Positions 48,235 through 56,969 of a DNA stretch of 64,000 nucleotides are shown here, piece by piece (position 1 is the stretch's first letter; each line of letters starts with the position of its first letter). Source of the stretch: Thalassotalea atypica (GTDB lineage Bacteria; Pseudomonadota; Gammaproteobacteria; Enterobacterales; Alteromonadaceae); assembly GCF_030295975.1 (NCBI RefSeq), contig NZ_AP027364.1, positions 992,001 through 1,056,000 of the forward strand, read 5' to 3'. Under the pieces are notes generated by a model. The model was not told where the DNA came from, did no database searches, and saw only the letters and a program-made list of their open reading frames with translations. A program made the position numbers and the translations under genes.

Positions 48235-50055
48235 CTATACGACTTTCAACTCAGTATTGCTCGGCAATCTAGTCCTATGCTCTTGGGCCAAAAGTAATTC
48301 AATAAATTGTGTCGCAGGTACGGGTTTGGAATATAAATACCCTTGATAGGCGCCACAATGCTCTTGGCGCAAAACTGATAGTTGCTCCGGTGTTTCGACT
48401 CCTTCTGCAATGGTCTCCATACCAAGGTTATCAGCGAGCTGAATAATGGCGCGAACGATCATTCGGTCTTTATGCTTGGTGGCGCAATGCTCGATAAATC
48501 GCTTATCAATTTTAATAATTTGAATGGGTAAGCTACTAAGTTGAGCAAGTGAAGAATAGACTGTACCAAAATCATCTAGTGATAAAGTAAACCCTGCTGC
48601 TTTTAACTGGTTTAACACGCTAATGTTTTTTTCTCTAGACTCCATTAATGCACTTTCGGTTTGCTCAATTTCAATCCAATGGGCGGGACATTGCTGCTCT
48701 TTTAAGATTACATCGAGTTGTTTTACAAACGTTTCCTGTGCCAATTGCTTTGGTGAAACATTCACGGCAATATTTCGTAATGGAGAAATTTCTTTGAATA
48801 ATTTGATGTTCTGACAGGCTTGTTTGAAAACCCAAGCGCCAATATCACAAATCGTATCATTTGCTTCTGCAATCGCAATAAACTCGAGTGGACTTATCGC
48901 GCCATATTTTGGGTGCTGCCACCTTAATAAAGCCTCCGCTGAGGTTATTTTTCCTGTGATAACGCACACTTTAGGTTGGTAATGCACGGTTAATTCTTGT
49001 CGTTTGATTGCTTTTTTCAAATCAGCTTCTAAATCGTGAAAACGATTACTCTGCGCTGCTAATTTATCTTCATAAAAAACATAAGACTTTTTACCGTTTG
49101 ATTTTGCTTTATACATCGCCAAATCAGCATGGGTGCAGAGCACCTCAATATCTGTGGTGTCTTCTGGATAGATGCTAATGCCGATACTGCATGATAATTC
49201 GAAACTCTTACCTTCAAAAACGTGAGGCTGTTGGCTTATTTTCAATACTTGCTCGGCTATCAGCTCTGCTTTCTTCCTAATATTGTGTTGTGGTGTGAGA
49301 ATAAAGGTAAACTCGTCGCCGCTAATTCGATAAAGTTCGATTGACTTATTGGTGAGTGACTTAAAACGTAATGCAATTAATTTCAGCACATTATCACCAC
49401 TGGCATGACCTAACTGATCATTTATTTTTTTAAAGCCATCTAGATCAACCACAAGTAAGGCGAAATTTAGGTTGCTGTACCTAACGCTATCGATCTTAAG
49501 CTTTTGTTGGTCTAGGTGCTTTATGAAACTCTTTCGATTGTTTAAGCCTGTTAAGTAATCTGTATAGCTTTCACGGCGAAAAGAGCGCATTTGGTTGATG
49601 GTTTTTTTTTGAAAATACACCATCAGACTAGCAAGAATACTTAAAGAAACCAGTTCAATACAACCTTGGATAAATTCAGGTAATTCTCCATTTCCAATAG
49701 AAGGTAAATAGGCTGACAAAAGGGCGATTGAGATGGCAATGGGTAACATCGAACCAGGAAACACAAATAGAAAAAGCAGTGGAATTATTCTGTAAATACC
49801 ATCAATGACATTCATATTAAGTGGAAATATTATTCCTACAGAACAAATAGCCAAAAAAGCTACAACCGCTAATGAATTCTTTATCTGTGATTGCTTAGTA
49901 AAGTAAGCCGCAACAAGGCTAAACCCGTACAGGGAGTACAGCAATTTCGCTGCTACTGGTTGGGTAAGCGAAAGCAAAGTGTAATTACATACAATAATGG
50001 CCAACAAAAAGCTCAATGACATCAAACAAAACGCTTGGTTTTTCGGTGTGATCAT
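48235..50055 (-). CDS. Membrane GGDEF-EAL c-di-GMP turnover protein
   Basis: 606 residues from ATG 50055 (a TTG at 50085 adds ten; neither has a strong ribosome-binding site). Five to six N-terminal membrane helices (about 5-165) form an integral sensor without a periplasmic loop. The GGDEF site reads SGDEF (RISGDEFTFI), a tolerated variant, and the EAL site EALLRW with DDFGTVYSSL. It is likely a phosphodiesterase, possibly dual-function. It could modulate the nearby flagellar or YajQ c-di-GMP circuitry; that link is inference. Confidence 0.88.
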   Translation of the reverse strand: MITPKNQAFCLMSLSFLLAIIVCNYTLLSLTQPVAAKLLYSLYGFSLVAAYFTKQSQIKNSLAVVAFLAICSVGIIFPLNMNVIDGIYRIIPLLFLFVFPGSMLPIAISIALLSAYLPSIGNGELPEFIQGCIELVSLSILASLMVYFQKKTINQMRSFRRESYTDYLTGLNNRKSFIKHLDQQKLKIDSVRYSNLNFALLVVDLDGFKKINDQLGHASGDNVLKLIALRFKSLTNKSIELYRISGDEFTFILTPQHNIRKKAELIAEQVLKISQQPHVFEGKSFELSCSIGISIYPEDTTDIEVLCTHADLAMYKAKSNGKKSYVFYEDKLAAQSNRFHDLEADLKKAIKRQELTVHYQPKVCVITGKITSAEALLRWQHPKYGAISPLEFIAIAEANDTICDIGAWVFKQACQNIKLFKEISPLRNIAVNVSPKQLAQETFVKQLDVILKEQQCPAHWIEIEQTESALMESREKNISVLNQLKAAGFTLSLDDFGTVYSSLAQLSSLPIQIIKIDKRFIEHCATKHKDRMIVRAIIQLADNLGMETIAEGVETPEQLSVLRQEHCGAYQGYLYSKPVPATQFIELLLAQEHRTRLPSNTELKVV

Positions 50056-50202
50056 ATAACTAAAATGTTCTTCAACTGTACTCAAAGACTTATTCTAATT
50101 AATTCGAACGAGGAAATATGTTCCAGTATTGTAATAGTTGTGGTTTTTAACACAGTTAAACTGAATAACTATTTAGTTTTTAGTGCTTTCGGTGGAAATC
50201 CA

Positions 50203-51153
50203 TTATGTACGGCCTTCTTCTAGCGCTTTGACGGCTAAGTAAAGTTGATGATTTTCAGGAAGCTCAAGGTGATGGCGCTTTGCTTTTTGTAGCAAATACC
50301 CCGTGATATAGTCTATTTCTGTGCGTTGTTTGCTATTGATGTCGCACAACATAGAGGAGCAATTGTTCGCCGTGCTCTTGGCTACTTGTTTAACTGTAGC
50401 ATATAGGGATTCTGCGCTTATAACGAGGCCTTCATTCTGTGTAACCAATGATATTTCTTCGCAAAGTTTAGTCACTAACGGGGTAAATTTACTATCTAGT
50501 ATGTGACCATTTTTAATCGAATTTATTGATGTTATTGGGTTTATAACGCAATTAACAGCCAGTTTAAGCCATTGCTTTTCCTTTATATTATTGTGCCAAT
50601 TGACTTCTCTTAAGGCTGAGTGGAGACAGGAGGTTATTTGGTGGATATGCTCTCGTTTTAATGAACCTTTCACAAGTCCAATATTTGTTTCGCCGATGCC
50701 TGTGTGGATGACATGATTTTTTTGTGCTCGAAAAGCTCCGTGTGTAGTGAGCATTGCTAACAAAGACATTGTAGGTGTTAGTAGCGACGCAACCTCTTCC
50801 ACAGTACCCATTCCGTTGTGGCATAGAATTATAACGACGGTTTCATTTAGCAAGGGTAATAGGTTGGATAACGTTGTGGCCACGTTGAACGCTTTTACAC
50901 AGACCAGTATCACACTAGCTTGGTTTAGATGACTACGCGTTGCTAACGGAATAGCTATGTGCTCGCTAAGCCCTCGATTGTGAGTAAAATCAATGGTTAG
51001 GTCATTGAAGGGCTTAGTAAATTCTACTTGGTCTTTCAGTGCTGAATATGTGACAGAGGTGGGGAAGATACTTACTTCACATGCTGAATTTTTGGCGAGG
51101 TGGGAGGCCCACAATCCACCAATTGCTCCTTGACCGGCAACAACAATTTTCAT
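50203..51153 (-). CDS. Ketopantoate reductase family protein (PanE/ApbA-like)
   Basis: 316 residues. N-terminal NADP site VAGQGAIGGLWASHLA, central CHNGMGTVEEV, and C-terminal helical domain with the catalytic-lysine region KEKQWLKLAVNCVINPITSI, NSI and SSMLCDINSKQRTEIDYITGYL. This fits 2-dehydropantoate 2-reductase, needed for pantothenate, though family members can reduce other 2-keto acids. The start ATG overlaps the VanZ-gene stop. Confidence 0.85.
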   Translation of the reverse strand: MKIVVAGQGAIGGLWASHLAKNSACEVSIFPTSVTYSALKDQVEFTKPFNDLTIDFTHNRGLSEHIAIPLATRSHLNQASVILVCVKAFNVATTLSNLLPLLNETVVIILCHNGMGTVEEVASLLTPTMSLLAMLTTHGAFRAQKNHVIHTGIGETNIGLVKGSLKREHIHQITSCLHSALREVNWHNNIKEKQWLKLAVNCVINPITSINSIKNGHILDSKFTPLVTKLCEEISLVTQNEGLVISAESLYATVKQVAKSTANNCSSMLCDINSKQRTEIDYITGYLLQKAKRHHLELPENHQLYLAVKALEEGRT

Positions 51154-51506
51154 CTGTTAGTTAGTTTTCGGCCATAGACTAGCCAAACCCATTTAAGGGC
51201 GAAAAATGTAAAAATACCAACTAAGTCTGCGACGAAATCTTTCATTTCTCCATTTCTAAAGCCTAAATAATATTGCCCCCATTCACTTAAAGCGGCATAG
51301 GCAACGAGTGAAAGTAATAAGGCTGGAGCGGGCAGTTTGACAAAGCTTGATAATAACCATGTCAAACAAAAGAACCCGATAAAGTGACCAATGGTATCTA
51401 TTTGAGTGTTTCTAAATACAAGGCTACGGATTTCATTGGAAAAGACCAGTGAAGTTGCAGCCAATGTCAGTACGAGAACGAACAAAAAGTGATGTAGATT
51501 TTTCAA
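51150..51506 (-). CDS. VanZ-like membrane protein
   Basis: 118 residues, four hydrophobic segments, with DTIGHFIGFFCLTWLLSSF and YAALSEWGQYYLGFRNGEMKD, the VanZ-family pattern (conserved His/Glu-Gln and FRxGE/D region). Function in envelope biology is unclear. The start is a TTG at 51506, as no ATG precedes the hydrophobic start, and is uncertain. Overlaps the PanE-like gene by four bases (ATGA). Confidence 0.75.
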   Translation of the reverse strand: MKNLHHFLFVLVLTLAATSLVFSNEIRSLVFRNTQIDTIGHFIGFFCLTWLLSSFVKLPAPALLLSLVAYAALSEWGQYYLGFRNGEMKDFVADLVGIFTFFALKWVWLVYGRKLTNR

Positions 51507-51685
51507 AACAACAATATAGTGTGAAGCGTTAAACGCATAATATCATGACCAGATAGCATGTATAGACAATTTGCGGTGATTTCAGTGTTCTGTGTTTTCA
51601 GGGCGCGCAATGAGGCGTTGGTAATGTTTACATGCTTTGGTAAACTTAGCTCAAATTTTTAAAGCATGAGTTAGAGGCTCCAATT

Positions 51686-52168
51686 ATGCCATCATTTGAT
51701 ATTGTTTCAGAGATTGATTTAGAAGAAGTACGTAACGCTGTTGATAACGCCAATCGCGAGTTAAGCACTCGTTATGACTTTAGAGGTGTGGAAGCAAGTT
51801 TTGAGTGGAAATCGCCAGCGGTATCTGTAAAAGCTGAAGGAGATTTTCAAATAAAACAAATGGTTGATATTTTGCGTGGTAAATTAATGAAGCGTGAAGT
51901 GGATCCTAAATCAATGACCCTATCTAATCCTGAATTTTCAGGAAAAAAATGTACTCAAACGGTAACGTTTCAAGAAGGTATAGAACAAAGCGTGGCTAAA
52001 AAATTGGTCAAGCTGATCAAAGACAGCAAAATTAAAGTGCAAGCGGCCATTCAAGGTGAGCAGGTAAGAATCAACGGTAAAAAGCGCGATGATTTACAAG
52101 CGGTGATGCAATTAGTTCGAGAATGTGAATTAGACACGCCATTTCAGTTTAATAACTTTAGAGATTAA
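51686..52168 (+). CDS. yajQ: YajQ family c-di-GMP-binding protein
   Basis: 160 residues with the family start [20 protein letters not shown] and the motifs STRYDFRG and [19 protein letters not shown]. YajQ proteins are small two-domain nucleotide-binding proteins; the Xanthomonas/Pseudomonas members bind c-di-GMP and act with LysR regulators, while the E. coli one binds nucleotide. GAGG precedes the ATG. A terminator follows 99 bases on. Confidence 0.92.
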   Translation: MPSFDIVSEIDLEEVRNAVDNANRELSTRYDFRGVEASFEWKSPAVSVKAEGDFQIKQMVDILRGKLMKREVDPKSMTLSNPEFSGKKCTQTVTFQEGIEQSVAKKLVKLIKDSKIKVQAAIQGEQVRINGKKRDDLQAVMQLVRECELDTPFQFNNFRD

Positions 52169-52267
52169 GTCATTCAAAGAAATACCTTTTAAGTGTATTT
52201 CAGTGTCGAAATAACATCGACTGTAATTTTATGAGTAATCTTTACTTTACAGTGAGTTAATTAGTTT

Positions 52268-52312
52268 AATAGAGGTTCATCGAATAATTTAACGATTAAC
52301 CTCTATTTTTTT
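52268..52312 (+). terminator. Long hairpin terminator after yajQ
   Basis: AATAGAGGTT plus ATCG pairs with CGAT plus AACCTCTATT (one internal mismatch), then a T7 run. It lies 99 bases past the yajQ stop. Confidence 0.88.
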
Positions 52313-52371
52313 GTACTGACTTTCAGTAAATTAAGTTGCTTGAACATAATAATAAAGAAGAAAACAATTCA

Positions 52372-53721
52372 ATGGGTGCATCAAGAGGCGAGTTTAGCTC
52401 TCGCATAGGTTTTATCATGGCAGCAGCTGGGTCTGCTGTCGGTCTAGGTAACATTTGGGGATTTCCTACGCAAACAGCAAGCAACGGTGGTGCAGCGTTT
52501 GTATTAGTTTATTTTGTTTTAGCCTTTTGCTTAGCGTACCCCGCCTTTATGGCTGAGATTCTTATTGGCCGTTATGGCCAAGCGAATGCGGTGACGTCTC
52601 TACAAAAAATGTCGAGAACAGTACTACAAAAACGCTTTGCTTTTGTGGTCGGTTTTGGTGGCATTATCTGCGCCGCAATGATATTGAGCTTTTATGGAAT
52701 TTTAGCTGGCTGGATGATGTCATTTGCTATTGAACCTGTGGCCAACATTATGGGGCAGGAATGGATCGCGCAGTGGGTGGTCGGTCAATCGTTAGGGCGT
52801 AATTTGCTGTTTACTGTCTTGTTCATGTTTTTGACCATTATCATTATTCGAAAAGGTGTTGAGCAGGGGATTGAAAAATGGTCCAAGCGCTTAATGCCGA
52901 TGATGATTGGTTTGCTGATTTTACTCATTGTTTATGTGTTAACGCTTGACGGTGCATCAGAAGGGCTAAACGCCTATTTAAACCCAGATATTTCTCGTGT
53001 GTTAGAGCCAAATCTTCTGGTAAGTGCATTGGGACAAGCGTTCTTCTCATTATCTTTAGGTACCAGTGTGATGGTGATCTATGGCTCATATATTTCTAAA
53101 AAAGAAAATATGGTCACTATCGGTGCTCAAGTTACACTGATTGATGTTTCTATCGCGTTTTTGGCTGGTTTACTTATTATTCCTTCAATGTACGTGGCAC
53201 AAGCACAAGGATTAAAGATATTTGCTGATGATGGCTCTTTAATTGCGGGCCCTTCTTTGGTATTTGAAGTACTTCCAACATTATTTGACAGCATGGGTAC
53301 GATGGGCTTGTTTGTTGGTTTTGCCTTTTTCGTCTTAATGTCAATTGCTGCACTGACTTCGTCTATCTCTATGCTCGAAGGTCCGGTTTCTTATGCTGTA
53401 GAGCGTCACAGCGTTGCTCGGGAAACCGCCACCACATGGATTGGCTTTGGCATTCTTGCGCTTAGTGTAACCATCGTTGTAAATATAGAGTTCATGTTGG
53501 ACTTAGTGGCGACGGTTTCTACCCAATACGGGCAACCTATTATTGCCATGTTATGTTGTGTGTTTGGTGGTTGGATCTGGCATCGTAGTTCGCTATTGGC
53601 TGAAATTAAACTAGGTAATGAAGGTGTTGAAAATAGCTTATTCTGGAAAATATGGCCTTGGTACATTAAGTTTATCTGTCCAGTAGCCATTGGTGCAGTA
53701 TTCATACATTCTTTACTATAG
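52372..53721 (+). CDS. Sodium-dependent transporter (neurotransmitter:sodium symporter family)
   Basis: 449 residues from ATG 52372; a TTG at 52336 would add twelve. About 11-12 membrane helices. The sodium/substrate site of helix 1, AAAGSAVGLGNIWGFP, is the SNF/NSS hallmark, and helix 6 includes FFSLSLGTSVMVIYGSY. LeuT-type import of an amino acid or amine with sodium, typical of marine bacteria, is inferred. Bidirectional terminator downstream. Confidence 0.9.
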   Translation: MGASRGEFSSRIGFIMAAAGSAVGLGNIWGFPTQTASNGGAAFVLVYFVLAFCLAYPAFMAEILIGRYGQANAVTSLQKMSRTVLQKRFAFVVGFGGIICAAMILSFYGILAGWMMSFAIEPVANIMGQEWIAQWVVGQSLGRNLLFTVLFMFLTIIIIRKGVEQGIEKWSKRLMPMMIGLLILLIVYVLTLDGASEGLNAYLNPDISRVLEPNLLVSALGQAFFSLSLGTSVMVIYGSYISKKENMVTIGAQVTLIDVSIAFLAGLLIIPSMYVAQAQGLKIFADDGSLIAGPSLVFEVLPTLFDSMGTMGLFVGFAFFVLMSIAALTSSISMLEGPVSYAVERHSVARETATTWIGFGILALSVTIVVNIEFMLDLVATVSTQYGQPIIAMLCCVFGGWIWHRSSLLAEIKLGNEGVENSLFWKIWPWYIKFICPVAIGAVFIHSLL

Positions 53722-53741
53722 CTAATGGGTATTAGTTAATT

Positions 53742-53769
53742 AAAAGCCGACGCAGATGTCGGCTTTTTT
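53742..53769. terminator. Bidirectional terminator
   Basis: AAAAGCCGAC / GTCGGCTTTT perfect stem, six-base loop, extra T's, between convergent genes. Confidence 0.92.
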
Positions 53770-53800
53770 ATTGGGCAATTGAAAGTGCTTACAAGGAAGT

Positions 53801-54526
53801 TCATATGTTTGGCCAATTGAGTTGCCAAGGCCGAGCTAATTCATCTATATGTTGTTTGCAGCCTGTAGAATCAAATTCATGCCCCCGCGTTGGTTTACAT
53901 ACGTACTTATAAGTTTGTCCGTGTAGAACAAAGGTTATCGCAAAAGCATGCAAATAGCCGCGATCAGCTAAAATCTCTTGTGTTTGTGTAGATGTTGAAA
54001 CGTTTGAGCTATAAAGTGGATCGCCATAAATCGTTGCACCGATACTGTTTAGTGCAACCCTAAGCTGGTGAGTTTTACCTGAATGAGGTTTTAACAAAAA
54101 CAGCCTCTTACCATTACCCAAACCATAAGAAAAAAATTGTGTAATGGCCGGATTATTAGTTGTGCGCATCAGCTTCCACATGCCACGGCGACTCTTTTGC
54201 ATGTCGCCTTTAATCAGTCCTTGTTTCTTTTTGGGTTTGTGAGTACTAATGGCCAAGTAAAACTTTGCTATTTCATGTTTTTCAAACATTTGTTGAAATT
54301 GTTGTGCTGTAGCTAAGGTCTTAGCAAAGATAATAAGACCAGAAGTCATTTTATCTAAACGGTGAACCGGATACAGCTTCGGGCATTGAATAGCATGAGC
54401 AACTTGATTAAAAAGGCCTTGGCCTAAATCATCTTCATCATGGAAGTTTATATTTTCATGTTTACTCACGACGACAAAGTCGGTTTGCTCATCAATTATT
54501 TCAAAGTCAGACATATTTTCTTTCAT
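53801..54526 (-). CDS. RluA-type pseudouridine synthase (TIGR01621-like)
   Basis: 241 residues. The catalytic motif HRLDKMTSGLIIFAK carries the essential aspartate; later RLFLLKPHSGKTHQLRVALNSIGATIYGDPLY completes the RluA signature. There is no S4 domain. It closely fits the short RluA-like group often called TIGR01621, of unknown rRNA/tRNA target. Start may be ATG 54526 or the internal ATG 54514 (MSDFEIIDE). It is divergent to gshA. Confidence 0.85.
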   Translation of the reverse strand: MKENMSDFEIIDEQTDFVVVSKHENINFHDEDDLGQGLFNQVAHAIQCPKLYPVHRLDKMTSGLIIFAKTLATAQQFQQMFEKHEIAKFYLAISTHKPKKKQGLIKGDMQKSRRGMWKLMRTTNNPAITQFFSYGLGNGKRLFLLKPHSGKTHQLRVALNSIGATIYGDPLYSSNVSTSTQTQEILADRGYLHAFAITFVLHGQTYKYVCKPTRGHEFDSTGCKQHIDELARPWQLNWPNI

Positions 54527-54663
54527 AATGGGGTCACTGATGACCTAGGATTCTATGATATAACTAAATTTATCAATAATTATAAAGGTTAGCGCATTGA
54601 ATTTACATGAATTACCCTTACATAGTGATTATCATCATTTAACGCGTCGCGTTCGGAGTCATT

Positions 54664-56235
54664 TTGACTAAATCTTTAGACGAATATTTACAAGCGTTTT
54701 CCAAGCCTCATTATCAGTCAACACTCTCGAATATCAGCCGAGGCGTAGAACGTGAAGCGTTACGTGTGCTAAAAGAAGGGCGTTTGTCGGAGCAGCCTCA
54801 CAGAGAAGAGTTAGGTTCAGCTTTAACACACCCTTATATCACGACAGATTATTCTGAAACATTGTTGGAGTTTATTACGCCGGTTTGCCAATCCGCAGAA
54901 ACGACAATAGCACAGCTAAAAGACATACAGCGCTATACCTTTAGTCAAATCGACGGTGAGTTGCTTTGGCCATTAAGTATGCCGTGTTTCGTTGATGATG
55001 ACGATAAAATCCCGTTGGCGCAGTACGGCAGCTCCAATATAGGAAAAATGAAAACAGTATACCGCCAAGGCTTAAAAAACCGTTACGGTAGCATGATGCA
55101 GGTGATTGCTGGTATTCATTTTAACTTTTCATTTTCTCAAGAGTTTTGGCAAGCACTAAAAGAAATTGACGGTAGTGACTTACCCATAAAAGAATTTATT
55201 TCAGAGCGCTATTTTGCGCTTATTCGCAACTACAAACGATATTGCTGGTTAATTCCTTATTTATATGGAAGCTCGCCAATATTGTGCCGTTCGTTTTTGC
55301 AAAACAAAGCCCATCAATTGCCGTTTAAAACCAGTGAGCGCGGATACATCTACTTGGAGCATGCAACATCACTACGAATGAGTGACTTAGGCTATACCAA
55401 TAATGCACAATCTGCTTTGCATATTTGCTATAACAACCTTGATACTTATGTCTCCGGCGTGAAAAATGCCATCAGTTTAAGCTCCGAAGAATTCGATAAA
55501 ATTGGCGTCAAAGTTGATGGCGAATACAAACAGCTTAATAGCAACGTCTTACAGATTGAAAATGAGCTATACGCTCCAATAAGACCAAAACGAGTAACAA
55601 AGCCTGGTGAAAAGCCGTCTGAAGCTTTAGCCCGTGGCGGCGTTGAGTATATTGAAGTTAGAGCGCTTGATATCAATCCTTTTGTTGATACTGGTATAAG
55701 CCTTGAGCAAATCCATTTCTTAGATGTTTTCTTGACCTTTTGTGCTTTATCGCCGAGTCCAGATTTAAACGCTGAGCTACAGGCTCATTATGAAGAGAAT
55801 ATGGATGATGTAGTTCTGCGTGGTCGAGATCCAGAGTTACTGCTAGTCGACGGGGAGAAAAAACGTTCTATCAAAGCTTGGGGGAAAATATTGTTTGACG
55901 ATTTCTCACAAGTGGCTCGATTGCTAGACGGTGCCTATGGTGGCAACAACTATGCTAATGCGACGGCAAAAGAATATGAAAAAATAGCAGATAGTTCATT
56001 AACGCCGTCAGCTAAAATGTTAGACGTTGTCGTTAATCAGAATAATAATTTAACCCAGCTGGCGTTGGACTGGGCTCAGAGTTATCAAGCCAATGCAATG
56101 GCATCTGAATATCAATCATTTGATCTCGATATCTTTGCTAAGACAGTCAAAGCATCGCATCAACAGCAAGCTGAAATTGAAAATGCCGATGAGCAATCAT
56201 TTGATGATTTTCTTGCCGATTATTTTCGACAATAA
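54664..56235 (+). CDS. gshA: Glutamate-cysteine ligase GshA
   Basis: 523 residues from TTG 54664, with GGAG five bases upstream; no in-frame ATG precedes ISRGVEREALRV, so TTG is needed. Family features: SRGVEREALRV, DYSETLLEFITP, the QVIAGIHFNFS segment and YIEVRALDINPF. It makes gamma-glutamylcysteine, the first step of glutathione. A terminator follows 24 bases later, and then the small-RNA array on the opposite strand. Confidence 0.95.
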   Translation: MTKSLDEYLQAFSKPHYQSTLSNISRGVEREALRVLKEGRLSEQPHREELGSALTHPYITTDYSETLLEFITPVCQSAETTIAQLKDIQRYTFSQIDGELLWPLSMPCFVDDDDKIPLAQYGSSNIGKMKTVYRQGLKNRYGSMMQVIAGIHFNFSFSQEFWQALKEIDGSDLPIKEFISERYFALIRNYKRYCWLIPYLYGSSPILCRSFLQNKAHQLPFKTSERGYIYLEHATSLRMSDLGYTNNAQSALHICYNNLDTYVSGVKNAISLSSEEFDKIGVKVDGEYKQLNSNVLQIENELYAPIRPKRVTKPGEKPSEALARGGVEYIEVRALDINPFVDTGISLEQIHFLDVFLTFCALSPSPDLNAELQAHYEENMDDVVLRGRDPELLLVDGEKKRSIKAWGKILFDDFSQVARLLDGAYGGNNYANATAKEYEKIADSSLTPSAKMLDVVVNQNNNLTQLALDWAQSYQANAMASEYQSFDLDIFAKTVKASHQQQAEIENADEQSFDDFLADYFRQ

Positions 56236-56251
56236 CTAAGCATCATAAATA

Positions 56252-56287
56252 AAACCTTGGGTGAGATTATTCATTCAAGGTTTTTTT
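56252..56287 (+). terminator. Terminator after gshA
   Basis: AACCTTG...CAAGGTT stem, with inner GTGA/TCAT pairing, followed by T6. Confidence 0.9.
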
Positions 56288-56376
56288 CATTTTATCTGCT
56301 AACTAAGACAAAATGATACACCCTGTGAATTAAAGTTAAGTGATTGAGTTTTTTGCGATATTGGATTCATAGAGAC

Positions 56377-56442
56377 AAAAAAAAGCGCGTTAGGGCAACG
56401 CGCTATATAAACAAGAAAGCAGTCCAGGGAGGTTTTGCTTTC
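56377..56442 (-). ncRNA. Putative sigma-E-dependent small RNA A
   Basis: About 66 nt on the minus strand. The start is placed 5-7 bases after the TCTTA element; the end is the U8 tract at 56384-56377 after a 7-bp stem (GCGCGTT/AACGCGC, loop of five). The body has CCUCCCUGG, an anti-Shine-Dalgarno-like stretch, and UUUCUUGUUUAUAU before the terminator. It aligns with RNAs B and C in promoter, C-rich block, U-rich block and terminator, but is the most divergent. No open reading frame with a ribosome-binding site. Confidence 0.75.
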
Positions 56443-56447
56443 AGTAG

Positions 56448-56474
56448 TAAGAGTCTATAGTTTTAAAATAGTTC
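56448..56474 (-). promoter_or_regulatory. Sigma-E-like promoter of small RNA A
   Basis: Minus strand GAACTA (56474-56469), 16 bases, TCTTA (56452-56448). Spacing matches known sigma-E promoters (GAACTT-N16-TCTGA type); the -35 has one deviation. Confidence 0.65.
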
Positions 56475-56509
56475 AAAAAATAATCAAATTAACTTGATTA
56501 ATTTTTTTC

Positions 56510-56575
56510 AAAAAAAAACGCGCTCTAAAATGAACGCGTAAAACATGAAACATTAGGGAAAATAAAGTCTCTCGT
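56510..56575 (-). ncRNA. Putative sigma-E-dependent small RNA B
   Basis: About 65 nt on the minus strand. It begins near ACGAGAGAC and ends in a U9 tract (56518-56510) after an 8-bp stem with one G-U pair (56518-56539). It shares CGAGAG-CUU, a UUUCCCUAA block and AUGUUUCAUGUUUU with RNA C. The UUUCAUGUU segment is complementary to AACAUGAAA start-codon contexts. No credible coding potential. Confidence 0.78.
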
Positions 56576-56579
56576 TTAG

Positions 56580-56606
56580 TAAGAACGTAATTGTCAATTA
56601 AAGTTC
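56580..56606 (-). promoter_or_regulatory. Sigma-E-like promoter of small RNA B
   Basis: Minus strand GGAACTT (GAACTT at 56606-56601), 16 bases, TCTTA (56584-56580). The -35 is identical to the sigma-E consensus. Confidence 0.75.
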
Positions 56607-56655
56607 CAATTAACACCAAAATAATGAAAAAATATCTTCTAGATAAAAAACAGAC

Positions 56656-56720
56656 AAAAAAAAGCGCGTTTAATAAAACGCGCCGATAAAAACATGAAAC
56701 ACTAAGGGAGTAAGCCTCTC
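56656..56720 (-). ncRNA. Putative sigma-E-dependent small RNA C
   Basis: About 65 nt on the minus strand. It begins near GAGAGGCUUACUCCC and ends in U8 (56663-56656) after a perfect 8-bp stem GCGCGTTT/AAACGCGC with a four-base loop. It shares CUCCCU and GUUUCAUGUUUUUAU with B. Nearest to the lipoprotein gene but divergent from it. Likely an Hfq-dependent trans-acting RNA by analogy. Confidence 0.78.
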
Positions 56721-56726
56721 GTAATA

Positions 56727-56753
56727 TAAGAGTACAACCGCACAAAAAAGTTC
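56727..56753 (-). promoter_or_regulatory. Sigma-E-like promoter of small RNA C
   Basis: Minus strand TTGAACTT (GAACTT at 56753-56748), 16 bases, TCTTA (56731-56727), the same geometry as units A and B. Confidence 0.72.
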
Positions 56754-56969
56754 AACTTAAGTTAAATTAAATTCAGAAATAACTTAAAATCATTGACAGT
56801 TTTTTATATTTTTATATATAAATCAATAGATTGGTCTGATTTTGTTCTAAGCGAAAAAATACCTACTCATCGAATGGTTCTTCTTTTGTTACGCATTTAA
56901 ACAAACAGGCAGTGCACAAATTGCCATTTATCTGGCATCATGCTTTATCACTTTCGAATTTATACAGTT

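Larger units (their letters stand above)
56377..56753 (-). repeat. Three tandem paralogous promoter-RNA-terminator units
   Basis: The units start about 132 and 146 bases apart. Promoter spacing is identical in all three and each has an A8-9/GCGCG terminator, but the bodies have drifted, so the array looks like old tandem duplications kept by selection. Confidence 0.8.
56236..56969. other. 734-base intergenic region holding the small-RNA array
   Basis: Contains the gshA terminator, three minus-strand promoter/RNA/terminator units and, at 56760-56969, an AT-rich spacer leading to the lipoprotein gene, in which I see no fourth unit. A 90-codon minus-strand frame over the array is considered spurious. 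Confidence 0.7.

Noticed and set aside
49290-49340. Degenerate GGDEF (SGDEF) as a dead cyclase
   Set aside because: SGDEF is found in active cyclases, so inactivity cannot be asserted from this.
56473-56745. 90-codon minus-strand reading frame over the small-RNA array
   Set aside because: It spans the terminators and promoters of units B and C, has no ribosome-binding site and an odd, AT-driven composition; the tandem RNA structure explains the sequence better.
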